Below, piece after piece: positions 53,544-61,835 of a stretch of 64,000 nt of DNA. Under the pieces are notes generated by a model that was not told the DNA's origin, made no database searches, and worked only from the letters and a program-made list of their open reading frames with translations. The stretch covers positions 1 through 64,000 of the forward strand of contig JAYOEY010000010.1 of the NCBI GenBank assembly GCA_038116945.1. Direction: 5' to 3'. A program made the position numbers and the translations under genes. Position 1 is the first letter of the stretch, and each line of letters starts with the position of its first letter. This DNA comes from JAYOEY01 sp038116945. GTDB taxonomy: Bacteria > Pseudomonadota > Alphaproteobacteria > MPNO01 > UBA2964.

Positions 53544-55253
53544 ATGACACTGGCTACGACCGACTCTTCGGAAATCCTTTTGATCGAAGATGACGATCTC
53601 GATGCGAGTCACATTCGGCGCTGTCTCATGCGGGCGACCGACGAACCCTATCGGCTTACCCGCGCGAACACGCTTTCGATGGGCGTGGAATGTCTGGGCA
53701 CGGCGAAGTTCGACGTCGTTCTGACCGATCTCAACCTTCCCTACTCGACGCGGAGGGAAACCGTCGCCAGCGTCGCCCAGTTCGTCGATGACGTGCCCAT
53801 CGTCATTCTCAGCGGGTCCGAGGACCGGGAGGTTGCGGCGCTTGCCCTGCGCAACGGGATTCAGGATTACCTGCCGAAAAACGAAGTCACGGGACTGACA
53901 CTCAACCGCGCCATCCGGTACGCGATCGATCGTTACAAGACCCGCCTTCATTTGTCCTGGCTCGCCAACCACGATCCCGTAACGAGTCTTCACAACAGGC
54001 ATTATTTCAACGAACGCCTCGAGAAATTGCTGAACTCCTCGAAGCGCGCCCCGGGGCATCTGGGGCTGGCGGTTCTCGACCTGGACAATTTCAAGAACGT
54101 CAACGACAGCTATGGCCACGACGTCGGCGGCCTCCTGCTGATCGCGGTCAGCAAGCGGCTCGGTTCGGTGATCCGGGCCGGCGACACGCTGGCGCGTCTC
54201 GGCGGAGACGAATTTGCCGTGATATTTTCCCGTTTCAACAATACTGGCGAGCTGATACCCGCCCTTGAGCGCATTTCGGGGTCTCTCGACGACCGTTTCC
54301 TGATCAACGGGGCCCGGATCGGAACCAGCTGCAGTATCGGCGTTTCGATCTGCGATACGGAGGACATCGACCCCAACACGCTCCTCAAGCGCGCCGACAT
54401 GGCGCTCTACGACGCCAAACGCGATGGCCGCAACCGGTTTCATTTCTACGAGGACCAGCTGCAGCAGGAGATGATCGAAAAGACCCGGACGCTGGAGGAC
54501 CTGCGAGGCTGCCTCTTCGACCGGGACGAGGGGCTGAGCATGCATTTTCAGCCGATCTTCGATCTTCGTTCCGGCGATCTCGTCAGCGTGGAAGCGCTCG
54601 CCCGGTGGGATCACCCGGTACAGGGCCCGATTCCCCCCGGACGGTTCATCGCCGTGGCCGAACAGTTCAACGTCATGCGGGACCTGGGACGCTGGATTTT
54701 TTCAGAAACCTGCCGGGTCATTCAGTCGTGGCGCTTGACGGGTTTCGACGTTCCGGTTTCGATAAATCTTTCGGGGCACCAGTTCTATTCCGAGAACCTG
54801 CTCGATTTTCTCCTCGAAACGACCAAGGAATTCGGTATCGAGCCTGATTCCCTGACACTGGAAGTCACCGAATCCATGCTGCTGACCAAGGTGGACTCCA
54901 GCATTCAGCTGGTCGACCGTCTTCGCCAGCACGGATTCAAGGTGGCGATCGACGACTTCGGAACCGGTTATTCCTCTTTAAGCTATCTGACGCAGTTTTC
55001 CGTCAGCAGCCTGAAGATCGACCAGTCGTTTCTGTCCGACATCAATGCGGATACGCGTCGCAGGGCGGTGATTTGCGCGGTCCTGCAGCTGGCCCGGGAC
55101 CTTGGGCTCGACGTCGTCGCGGAAGGCATCGAAACCGCGCAGCAGCTGAAGTTCCTGCGCGAGATCGGATGCCCCAACGGCCAGGGCTACCTGCTCGGTC
55201 GTCCGGAGACCGGCGACAAGCTGCTGGAATCGGGCGTGAACGCGCGAAACTGA
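53544..55253 (+). CDS. Response regulator with GGDEF and EAL domains
   Basis: A 569-residue soluble protein. REC domain (8-125): acidic pocket E15-D16-D17, phospho-acceptor D62, K112. GGDEF domain (about 140-300): R-L-GGDEF at 220-224 intact, with the RxxD inhibitory site at R211-D214 five residues upstream. EAL domain (about 315-560): EAL at 350-352 and NLSGHQF, EVTESM, IDDFGTGYSSL, KIDQSF and VAEGIET all conserved. So both cyclic di-GMP synthesis and breakdown appear possible, under phosphorylation control. The kinase may be the PAS histidine kinase encoded convergently at 55821-57387. Confidence 0.95.
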   Translation: MTLATTDSSEILLIEDDDLDASHIRRCLMRATDEPYRLTRANTLSMGVECLGTAKFDVVLTDLNLPYSTRRETVASVAQFVDDVPIVILSGSEDREVAALALRNGIQDYLPKNEVTGLTLNRAIRYAIDRYKTRLHLSWLANHDPVTSLHNRHYFNERLEKLLNSSKRAPGHLGLAVLDLDNFKNVNDSYGHDVGGLLLIAVSKRLGSVIRAGDTLARLGGDEFAVIFSRFNNTGELIPALERISGSLDDRFLINGARIGTSCSIGVSICDTEDIDPNTLLKRADMALYDAKRDGRNRFHFYEDQLQQEMIEKTRTLEDLRGCLFDRDEGLSMHFQPIFDLRSGDLVSVEALARWDHPVQGPIPPGRFIAVAEQFNVMRDLGRWIFSETCRVIQSWRLTGFDVPVSINLSGHQFYSENLLDFLLETTKEFGIEPDSLTLEVTESMLLTKVDSSIQLVDRLRQHGFKVAIDDFGTGYSSLSYLTQFSVSSLKIDQSFLSDINADTRRRAVICAVLQLARDLGLDVVAEGIETAQQLKFLREIGCPNGQGYLLGRPETGDKLLESGVNARN

Positions 55254-55333
55254 CCGCCCGGTCCCGCCGGACAGGCCCTGTCGGGAATGCAGGGAAGCCG
55301 GGAACGCCGGGATGGGCCGGCGGAATCCCGGGA

Positions 55334-55771
55334 CTAGGTCTTTTTGTGAAACCGCACCATCAGCGAGAAATTGCTGAGCGTCGCAATCAGGTTGATGAAA
55401 TCCGGCCCGACATTGGTCTTCAGCAGGTATCCCGCAATCTGATGGGAATACGCGGCGACCATGTCGCGGTCGTCATCGGAGGTCGTCAGCACGAAGACGA
55501 CGGTATCCGACAGATTCGGATCCGATCTCAACTCCTTGAGAAATTCTATCCCGTTCATTCTCGGCATGTTGATGTCCGGCAGAACGAGGTAGGGCCAGGC
55601 GATTTTTTTCTCGCCGGCGCCGCGCAGCAGTTCGAGCGCCTCGATGCCGTCCTGCGCCGAGAATATCTCGTTCTCGATACCGTTCCTGGCAAACGTCCGC
55701 GTGATGGCGCGTCGGGCCACGCTGTCGTCATCGACGATCAGGATGCTCATATCGGATATTTCTGCGGACAT
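55334..55771 (-). CDS. Single-domain response regulator (CheY/Rcp1-like)
   Basis: A 145-residue receiver domain without output: acidic pair D14-D15, phospho-acceptor D66 in LVLPDINMPRMNGIEFL, switch threonines in VLTTSDD, and conserved K118. It starts 49 bases after the histidine kinase stop on the same strand, so is its likely partner, as in phytochrome-type kinase/Rcp1 pairs. It may relay phosphate or signal by protein contact. Confidence 0.93.
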   Translation of the reverse strand: MSAEISDMSILIVDDDSVARRAITRTFARNGIENEIFSAQDGIEALELLRGAGEKKIAWPYLVLPDINMPRMNGIEFLKELRSDPNLSDTVVFVLTTSDDDRDMVAAYSHQIAGYLLKTNVGPDFINLIATLSNFSLMVRFHKKT

Positions 55772-55820
55772 GTTCGGCGGGCCTTTACTGTTGCTGAAAA
55801 AATGGCGTGCGTCCCGGATA

Positions 55821-57387
55821 TCAGGACGCCGCTTTCATCGGTTGCGGTTGATCGAACCAGGTCAGTTTGAAGGATGTGCCTCTGCCCTCGTTCGGCAGTA
55901 TCTCGACGGTTCCCGACATCGTCTCCATGGTCTTCTTGACGAGGGCGAGGCCCATCCCGCTGCCCTCGACGTCGTCGCGGGGTTTGAGTGTCTGGAAGAT
56001 CTCGAAGACCCGCTGCCTGTACCGTTCGGGAATGCCCGGTCCGTCGTCCGAAACGATGATCGACGCTGTGCAGCCGGTTCGTTCGCCCGAAACCCTGATC
56101 CACCCCCTCTCGCGATCGTGGTGCTTGACCGCATTCATCAGGAGGTTCCGGATGATCAGTTCGGCGGCGGGACGAGGTGCGACGATCTCGGGCAGGTTCA
56201 GGGTGATTTCCACCGTAAACCGGTCCGTAGGGACGTACAGCTCCACGATTTCCTCGGCCATGGCGGCGACGTCTATCGGAACGGCAACGCTTTCGTCGCG
56301 GCCGACGCGGGAATAGTCGAGAAGCGATTTGAGCAGGGCTTCCAGCCGGAACACGCGCTTGCGAAGCTGGCCAAGGTCCTCGCGCGAGTCCTCTGACAGG
56401 GCATCGGCGGCGTCCTCTTCAATGAACTGCGCCAGCTGGTCGATCGCCCGAAGCGGCGCGCGCAGGTCGTGCGACGCCACATAGGCGAACTGGTCAAGCT
56501 CGCGGTTGCTGCGGGCCAGGGCTTCCGCGCGGGCGTGCAGCGCCGCTTCCGCTTCCTTTATCGCCGTCAGATCGACCAGCGCGGCGANNNNNNNNNNNNN
56601 NNNNNNNNNNNNNNNNNNNNNNNNNNNNNNNNNNNNNNNNNNNNNNNNNNNNNNNNNNNNNNNNNNNNNNNNNNNNNNNNNNNNNNNTGACCATGGGCCC
56701 GTCATCGGTATCGATGGGCGTCAGCCCGATCTCGACGGGAAACTCGCTGCCGTCCCGCCTGCGGGCGTGGAGCTCGATGTTCTTCCCCATCGCGCGGGGC
56801 GTCGGGTTCTCCGAATAGCCTTCGCGCAGGGCCCGGTGCGAACTGCGCACCGAATCCGGCACCAGCGTGTCCACCGACGTTCCGTGCAGGGCGTCCCCGT
56901 CATAGCCGAGAAGCCCGGTCGCCTGTTCGTTGGCGAGCGCGATCCTGCCCTCCGAATCGACCAGAAGCATCGCAATGGGCGCAGAGGCGAATAGCTGGTC
57001 GAACTTTCTCTCCGCGGACTTGCGCGCCGTCAGATCGACCAGCGCGGCGATGACCATGGGCCCGTCATCGGTATCGATGGGCGTCAGCCCGATCTCGACG
57101 GGAAATTCGCTGCCGTCCCGCCGGATGGCGAAAAGATCGGCGTTCCGCCCCATTGCGCGCGCGGTGGGGTCTTTCGCATAGTTTTCCCGCAGGTGCCGGT
57201 GTTTGCCGCGAATGTCGCGAGGAACCAGGGAATCCACGTCCAGGCCCGAAAGGGCATCCTCTTCGTATCCGAACAGCGTTGCCGCCTGCCCGTTCGCCAT
57301 TGCGATCGTGCCGTCCTGCCGAACAAGCAGGATTGCGATCGGTGCGGCCGAAAATATCTCCAGCTGCGCTCTTCCCGGTATTTGCAT
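55821..57387 (-). CDS. Tandem-PAS sensor histidine kinase, interrupted by an assembly gap
   Basis: A cytoplasmic kinase with at least two PAS domains (first begins FSAAPIAILLVRQDGTIAMANGQAATLFGYEEDA; the second FASAPIAMLLVDSEGRIALANEQATGLLGYDGDA) followed by a phytochrome-type HisKA (FAYVASHDLRAPLRAID, histidine is the phosphate acceptor) and an HATPase with NLLMNAVKHHD, SDDGPGIPERY and GSGMGLALVKKTME. The 100 N at 56588-56687 breaks the frame; removing them restores it exactly, so this is one gene, not a pseudogene. The ATG at 57387 is used because GGGGG lies close upstream. Length is unknown because PAS copies may be missing. Confidence 0.9.
56588..56687. other. Assembly gap (100 N) inside a repeated PAS unit
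   Basis: Exactly 100 undetermined bases. The bases on either side (56560s-56587 and 56688 onward) join into the same sequence that is continuous near 57033-57080, so the gap lies at a repeat. The two copies are 363 bases apart (121 codons). The gap may be zero-length or hold further whole repeat units. Confidence 0.95.
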
Positions 57388-57573
57388 GGTTCCCCCGCCC
57401 CCCGCTTCGGCTCCCGGAATCCGGCATTTCTGCACGGTTTCGGCCGGTTCCCCCGTGGCCGAACTGTTCGGCAGGAAAGTGACATCCAATTCTTAACAGA
57501 AGGTTGCCGGGTGTTTGAAAAAACGCGAGGCCCTGCCGGGCCGCTCCCGTATAGGTTTCTCGCGTCGAACGGT

Positions 57574-58422
57574 TCAGGGGAGGATTTCGATCTGCTCCGG
57601 ATGGGTCGCGTCGATCAGCGGTCCCCGGTACGATTTGAGCCAGCCGCGCACCCGGACGCGCCGGCCCTCCAGCGCCGTGACGGGCGGCAGGCCCCGCCAG
57701 AACCGGCGCAGCGCGCGCGGCGCGATGGCGACAGTGAAATCGGTTTTCCAGTTCTTGCCGAAATTCAGATAGCCCCGACCGCGCACGATGGCCGCGCTGA
57801 CGACGGTTCCTTCCACGAGCTGGAACGTACCGATGTGCCGGCCCGCGTCGTCGGGCGTGCGGATGGCGTAGAACGGGTGGCTCCATATGCCGCGCCGGGC
57901 AGCGCGCGCCGTCCGTTCGCGGGCCAGCATTTCCTCGACGCGGCTGCGATTGTCGGGAAAGCTGTAGACCCTCGCCATGCCCGCTTCCAGCAGCGCACCC
58001 TGGATCCAGACGCCCGTCGCGGTATGGAGGTGCGCGAGCAGGCGGCCGTGCCGGTCGGTCTTCCGGCCCCCATAGCTCAGCTTCAGCTTTTTCCCCGCGG
58101 CGAGGTCCGCGAGCGTCCGCTTCGCCTCTTCCGCCAGCGGCCAGGTACGGAAATTGCGCCGGCCCAGCGGAAGCTTGGGCGCCTGAATGCCGACCAGCCG
58201 CACCTCCGCGCCGGTCTCGAGCACAAGCGTGTCGCCATCGACGATCGCTCGCGTCGATCCCTCCAGAACGGGCTCCGGGCCGGGCGCGGCGTGTCGGGTT
58301 TCCGCCATCGCCATGCCGGCAAAGGAAGTCGCCAGCGCAACCGCGATGCCGAACGGCAGGCGCGCCCGTCCGCGCGGTCCGCGATGGCGGAAAATAAGGG
58401 TTGCTGCGCTTTTCATCGTCAT
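57574..58422 (-). CDS. Exported thermonuclease-family (SNase-like) protein
   Basis: A 282-residue protein with a signal peptide (FGIAVALATSFAGMAMA, cleaved near residue 40) and an SNase domain at 55-180. The calcium/catalytic residues are seen: D62 and D64 in VDGDTLVL, R76 in EVRLVGIQAP, and R125 in DRHGRLLAHL with the glutamate in the preceding EEAKRTL. A C-terminal beta-rich domain of about 90 residues (TFQLVEGTVVSAAIVRGRGYLNFG) is of the kind found with bacterial SNase. It would cleave DNA or RNA in the periplasm or outside. Confidence 0.9.
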   Translation of the reverse strand: MTMKSAATLIFRHRGPRGRARLPFGIAVALATSFAGMAMAETRHAAPGPEPVLEGSTRAIVDGDTLVLETGAEVRLVGIQAPKLPLGRRNFRTWPLAEEAKRTLADLAAGKKLKLSYGGRKTDRHGRLLAHLHTATGVWIQGALLEAGMARVYSFPDNRSRVEEMLARERTARAARRGIWSHPFYAIRTPDDAGRHIGTFQLVEGTVVSAAIVRGRGYLNFGKNWKTDFTVAIAPRALRRFWRGLPPVTALEGRRVRVRGWLKSYRGPLIDATHPEQIEILP

Positions 58423-58539
58423 CTCTCTCCTTTATAGAGGAGCGTTCAAGGCTGCAATGACATACCCCGCCCGTCGTCCGCCGGCTCTTCGCGCGCTGCG
58501 TTCCGGATAGCGGGCACTTCTTCCGGTACGGATCCCTTC

Positions 58540-59490
58540 ATGAACCGAGAACAGCTTTTTCCGCCCATCGAACCGTTCGACAGCGGTCACCTTGCGCTCG
58601 ACAGCGGCCACTCGATGTACTGGGAACAGTCCGGCAATCCGCGCGGCAAGCCGGTGCTTTTCCTGCATGGCGGGCCAGGGGCGGGCGCGACGCCCGTGCA
58701 CCGGCGTTTTTTCGATCCCACCTTCTGGCGGATCGTCGTTTACGACCAGCGCGGTTCAGGCCGGTCGCGGCCGCAGGGCGGGCTGGAAAACAATACGACG
58801 CGCCACCTGATCGACGATATCGAAACCCTGCGCGGGCATCTCGGAATCGAAAGGTGGATGGTGTTCGGCGGGTCCTGGGGCAGCACGCTGGCGATCGCCT
58901 ATGGCGAGGCGCATCCCGACGCCTGCACCGCCTTCGTCCTGCGCGGCATCTTTCTCGGCCGTCAGCAGGAGCTCGACTGGTTTCTGTACGGCATGAAGAC
59001 GGTGTTCCCGGAAAGCTGGGACCGGCTGGTGGAAATTCTCGACGAGGAAGAGCGCAAGGACATTCTCGCCGCCTATCACCGTCGCCTGATGAGCCCCGAC
59101 CCCGCCATTCACGGGCCCGCGGCGCGCCTCTGGAGCGCCTATGAGGGCGCCTGTTCGACCCTGATGCCGAGCCCGGAGACGGTCGCGGCGTTCAGCGGAG
59201 ACCACCTGGCGTACGCCCTGGCGCGCATCGAGGCGCATTACTTCGTGAACGACCTGTTCATGGAAGAAAACCAGCTGCTCAGGAATATCGACAGGATCCG
59301 CCATCTGCCCGGCGTCATCGTGCAGGGCCGCTACGACATGGTGTGTCCGATCTATACCGCGAACGACCTGCACCGCTCCTGGCCGGAAGCCGAGTATGTC
59401 GTCGTGCCCGATGCAGGCCATTCGGCGATGGAGCCGGGTATCCGCACGGCGCTGATCCGCGCCACCGAGCGTCTCAGGACGCGGGTCTGA
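58540..59490 (+). CDS. pip: Prolyl aminopeptidase
   Basis: A 316-residue alpha/beta-hydrolase of family S33 that removes N-terminal proline from peptides. The oxyanion loop is FLHGGPGAGATP (42-52), the nucleophile elbow is GGSWGS with S112, and the acid and histidine lie in QGRYDMVCP and DAGHSAMEP. The sequence has the proteobacterial Pip-specific DQRGSGRSRPQGGLENNTT and the cap helix; length is normal. No signal peptide, so cytoplasmic. Confidence 0.96.
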   Translation: MNREQLFPPIEPFDSGHLALDSGHSMYWEQSGNPRGKPVLFLHGGPGAGATPVHRRFFDPTFWRIVVYDQRGSGRSRPQGGLENNTTRHLIDDIETLRGHLGIERWMVFGGSWGSTLAIAYGEAHPDACTAFVLRGIFLGRQQELDWFLYGMKTVFPESWDRLVEILDEEERKDILAAYHRRLMSPDPAIHGPAARLWSAYEGACSTLMPSPETVAAFSGDHLAYALARIEAHYFVNDLFMEENQLLRNIDRIRHLPGVIVQGRYDMVCPIYTANDLHRSWPEAEYVVVPDAGHSAMEPGIRTALIRATERLRTRV

Positions 59491-59534
59491 GCGCGCTTCC
59501 CTCCCGTCGCGAACGACGGTGCGATTTCCCGCGG

Positions 59535-59562
59535 TTGCGCCGCCGGTCGCGATCCTTACAAT
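59535..59562 (+). promoter_or_regulatory. Possible promoter of the PagL-like gene
   Basis: TTGCGC (59535-59540) and TACAAT (59557-59562) are separated by 16 bases, 33 bases upstream of the ATG at 59596. Confidence 0.45.
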
Positions 59563-59595
59563 CGGTCAATCGACGGAAAGCCACGGTGCAATCGA

Positions 59596-60288
59596 ATGCA
59601 GAAGCTCCCGACAGGTCCCAAGAGCCGCCTCGTGGTTGTTTTGACCGTTTGCATGGCTGCCGGAATTTCCGTCGCCAAAGCCGGCACCAGCGCCTACGAC
59701 ATGAGCGGTTTGATCGACGAACCGCATCCGTTCGCCGCGGATCCCTACGTTGCGCATTCGCCGGCGCAGTATGCTCCGGTGCGTCCGGCCTACGCGCCGC
59801 GAACGGCAGCGACGCTGCGTCCGGCGCCGGTTCAGACGGCGCAGGCAGCGCTGCCGCCCGCCGGAGAGAAGGAGCCGTCGTTCCTGACGCTGGCCAGCGG
59901 GTTCTACGATATCAACGACAACCGGGAAGCCGTGGAACTTCGCATCGAATGGAAAGGCCGCAAGCAGATCTGGGCGATCAAGCCCCTGCTGGGGGTGATG
60001 GCGACAACCGACGGAGGCGTCTACGGCTATGGCGGCATCGGCTGGGATCTGTATTTCGGCAAGCGGGTCGTGGTTACGCCTTCCTTCGCCGTCGGCGCCT
60101 ACCGGGACGGCAACGGCAAGGACTTGGGCTCGGCGATCGAATTCCGCTCCGCGCTGGAGCTGGCGTACCGGTTCGACAACGACATGCGGCTCGGGCTGAT
60201 GTTCTATCACCTGTCGAACGCCGGCATCGACGACAACAATCCCGGCACCGAGGTGCTCAGCCTCGGGTTGTCGGTTCCCCTGAGGTAG
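59596..60288 (+). CDS. PagL-like acyloxyacyl hydrolase (lipid A 3-O-deacylase family)
   Basis: A 230-residue outer-membrane beta-barrel protein. A signal peptide (LVVVLTVCMAAGISVAKAG) is followed by a proline/alanine-rich linker (about 40-95) and a C-terminal barrel of about 130 residues. The catalytic pattern is seen as FYHLSNAGIDDNNPGTEVLS, matching the His-x-Ser...Asn-Pro-Gly...Glu arrangement of PagL. It would trim an acyl chain from lipid A and adjust outer-membrane properties. The long linker is unusual for PagL; whether the enzyme is active is inferred from the motif. Confidence 0.88.
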   Translation: MQKLPTGPKSRLVVVLTVCMAAGISVAKAGTSAYDMSGLIDEPHPFAADPYVAHSPAQYAPVRPAYAPRTAATLRPAPVQTAQAALPPAGEKEPSFLTLASGFYDINDNREAVELRIEWKGRKQIWAIKPLLGVMATTDGGVYGYGGIGWDLYFGKRVVVTPSFAVGAYRDGNGKDLGSAIEFRSALELAYRFDNDMRLGLMFYHLSNAGIDDNNPGTEVLSLGLSVPLR

Positions 60289-60346
60289 CTGTCCGGCGGG
60301 CGTCGCGGTTAACGCCGCGCTCATCTTTTCCTGCCACGATGATCCC

Positions 60347-60943
60347 ATGCGGTTCATCGATCCTTTCCGACCGGCGATCTGCGCTTTTCTGGTCGCCTTT
60401 CTGACGCTGCCTGCCGTCGCGCAGACGCCGGCGCGGCCCGCCGGCTCCGGGCCGGATGGGGCGCCTCCGACGCTGGAGGAACGCCGCCAGATTTCCCGCG
60501 ACCGGGCGATCCGCTCCGGCGTTACGCGCTGCCGCGCCGTTTCGCAGAGGGTGTCCGCGCTGAAGAACCGGCCCTGCGCCGACGACGATTTTCTGGATAC
60601 GCGGCGCAATTTGTGCCTGCCCCGCAAGAACCGCTACCCCGCCTATCTGCGCTGGGACCCGGCCGCCGGCCGCTGCCGCCCGCGCGACGTCTACGAGCAG
60701 GGCTCCTGCGCCGGACAGAAAGGCCGTTATGCTCCCGGCCGCCGCCATGCGCATGCGGCGGTCGCTTCGTTTCGCATGTACGGGGCCGCAACGAAGCGCG
60801 CGGAGGCGGCGCTCAGCCGCTGCGAAGGCAGGCTGAACGGTTTGCGCGAAGCGGCCGCGGAGCGTTACCGCATCGCCGCGCAGAACTGTGCCATATCGAA
60901 ACGGCTGAACCGCCGCGATCTTGTCGCACTGCACTGCAAATAA
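60347..60943 (+). CDS. Secreted cysteine-containing basic protein, unknown
   Basis: A 198-residue protein with a signal peptide (MRFIDPFRPAICAFLVAFLTLPAVAQ) and a mature part containing seven cysteines (motifs TRCRA, RPCADDD, NLCLPRK, GRCRPRD, GSCAGQK, SRCEG, QNCAI, LHCK seen along the chain), suggesting several disulfides. It is rich in arginine and has a long C-terminal helix (AATKRAEAALSRCEGRLNGLREAAAERYRIAAQNC). No family recognised. The gene runs to 59 bases before the tRNA. Confidence 0.7.
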   Translation: MRFIDPFRPAICAFLVAFLTLPAVAQTPARPAGSGPDGAPPTLEERRQISRDRAIRSGVTRCRAVSQRVSALKNRPCADDDFLDTRRNLCLPRKNRYPAYLRWDPAAGRCRPRDVYEQGSCAGQKGRYAPGRRHAHAAVASFRMYGAATKRAEAALSRCEGRLNGLREAAAERYRIAAQNCAISKRLNRRDLVALHCK

Positions 60944-61002
60944 CGAAAAAACCGTGCTATAGGGGACCGTGTCGCCAGCGCGACGCGGCACTGGTCCAGT
61001 AA

Positions 61003-61079
61003 GCGCCCGTAGCTCAGCAGGATAGAGCACAGGATTCCTAATCCTGGGGTCGCAGGTTCGAATCCTGCCGGGCGCACCA
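61003..61079 (+). tRNA. tRNA-Arg (anticodon CCT)
   Basis: A full cloverleaf: acceptor GCGCCCG with CGGGCGC, D arm AGCTCAGCAGGATAGAGCA, anticodon stem CAGGA/TCCTG around loop TTCCTAA (anticodon CCT at 61037-61039, reading AGG), T arm CGCAGGTTCGAATCCTGCG-like, discriminator A and an encoded CCA. A TATAGG box lies 39 bases upstream at 60958-60963, overlapping the region just after the preceding gene. Confidence 0.97.
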
Positions 61080-61169
61080 TTTCCTTTATCCCGCCCTATC
61101 CCCCGATACCGCCCGCCGCTACACTCGTCGTCATAAACGCACGGTCACAACCGCATCAGGGAGTCACTC

Positions 61170-61793
61170 ATGATCGATCTTTACACGTGGAATACCGACA
61201 ACGGCCACAAGGCGCGGCAGGCGGCGGAGGAATCCGGGCTCGAATTCACGCTGCGGCCGGTCAATCTGCAGAAGAAGGAACAGATGGACCCGGAATACCG
61301 CAAGATCAGCCCGGGCCACAAGATCCCCGCGCTGGTCGACGATGACGGGCCCGGCGGACAGCGCATCTCGCTCTGCGAATCGGGCGCGATTCTCGCCTAT
61401 CTCGCCACCAAGGCGGGCGGCGCGCTCTATCCGGCCGATCCGATCCAGCGGCTCAAGGTCGATCAGTGGTTCTTCTACGGCACCTCGACCTTTACCCCGC
61501 TGGCGCAGCAGTACGGGCTGTTCACCCACCGCTTCCCGGAGGACGTGCCCGCCGCCAAGGCGCATTACAAGGCGACGCTGCTCGACATGTTCGAGACCTA
61601 CAACAACCACCTGGCGGACAACGAATATCTGGCGGGCGATTATTCGATCGCCGATATCTCCTGCTATCCGGACGTGCATGTGCACGGCGCAAAAGGTGTG
61701 GGGCTCGACGATTACCCCAACCTCAAGCGCTGGCACGACGCGATCGAAGCGCGTCCCGCGGTGCAGCGCGCCTGGGTGCCCATCAAGCCGTGA
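61170..61793 (+). CDS. Glutathione S-transferase, nu-class/YfcG-like
   Basis: A 207-residue GST. The N-terminal domain starts IDLYTWNTDNGHKARQAAEESGLEFTLRPVNLQKKEQMDPEYRKISPGHKIPALVDDDG, whose YTWNT..G.KA opening and N-rich active site fit the nu-class proteins YfcG/YghU, often with disulfide-bond reductase activity towards small disulfides. GSH-site SLCESGAILAYLA is intact, and the C-terminal helices end NLKRWHDAIEARPAVQRAW. A second GST of a different class is encoded at 43788. Confidence 0.94.
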   Translation: MIDLYTWNTDNGHKARQAAEESGLEFTLRPVNLQKKEQMDPEYRKISPGHKIPALVDDDGPGGQRISLCESGAILAYLATKAGGALYPADPIQRLKVDQWFFYGTSTFTPLAQQYGLFTHRFPEDVPAAKAHYKATLLDMFETYNNHLADNEYLAGDYSIADISCYPDVHVHGAKGVGLDDYPNLKRWHDAIEARPAVQRAWVPIKP

Positions 61794-61835
61794 TGTAAGC
61801 GTTAGGGTTTCCGCGACGTATCTTCGCCGCCCGGT

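Noticed and set aside
55254..55333. Terminator between the GGDEF-EAL gene and the receiver gene
   Set aside because: Short imperfect hairpins (GACAG/CTGTC) are present, but stems are weak and there is no U-tract.
55821..57387. The histidine kinase as a frameshifted pseudogene
   Set aside because: The frame change is due to the 100 placeholder N; removing them restores a single frame, so it is an assembly effect.
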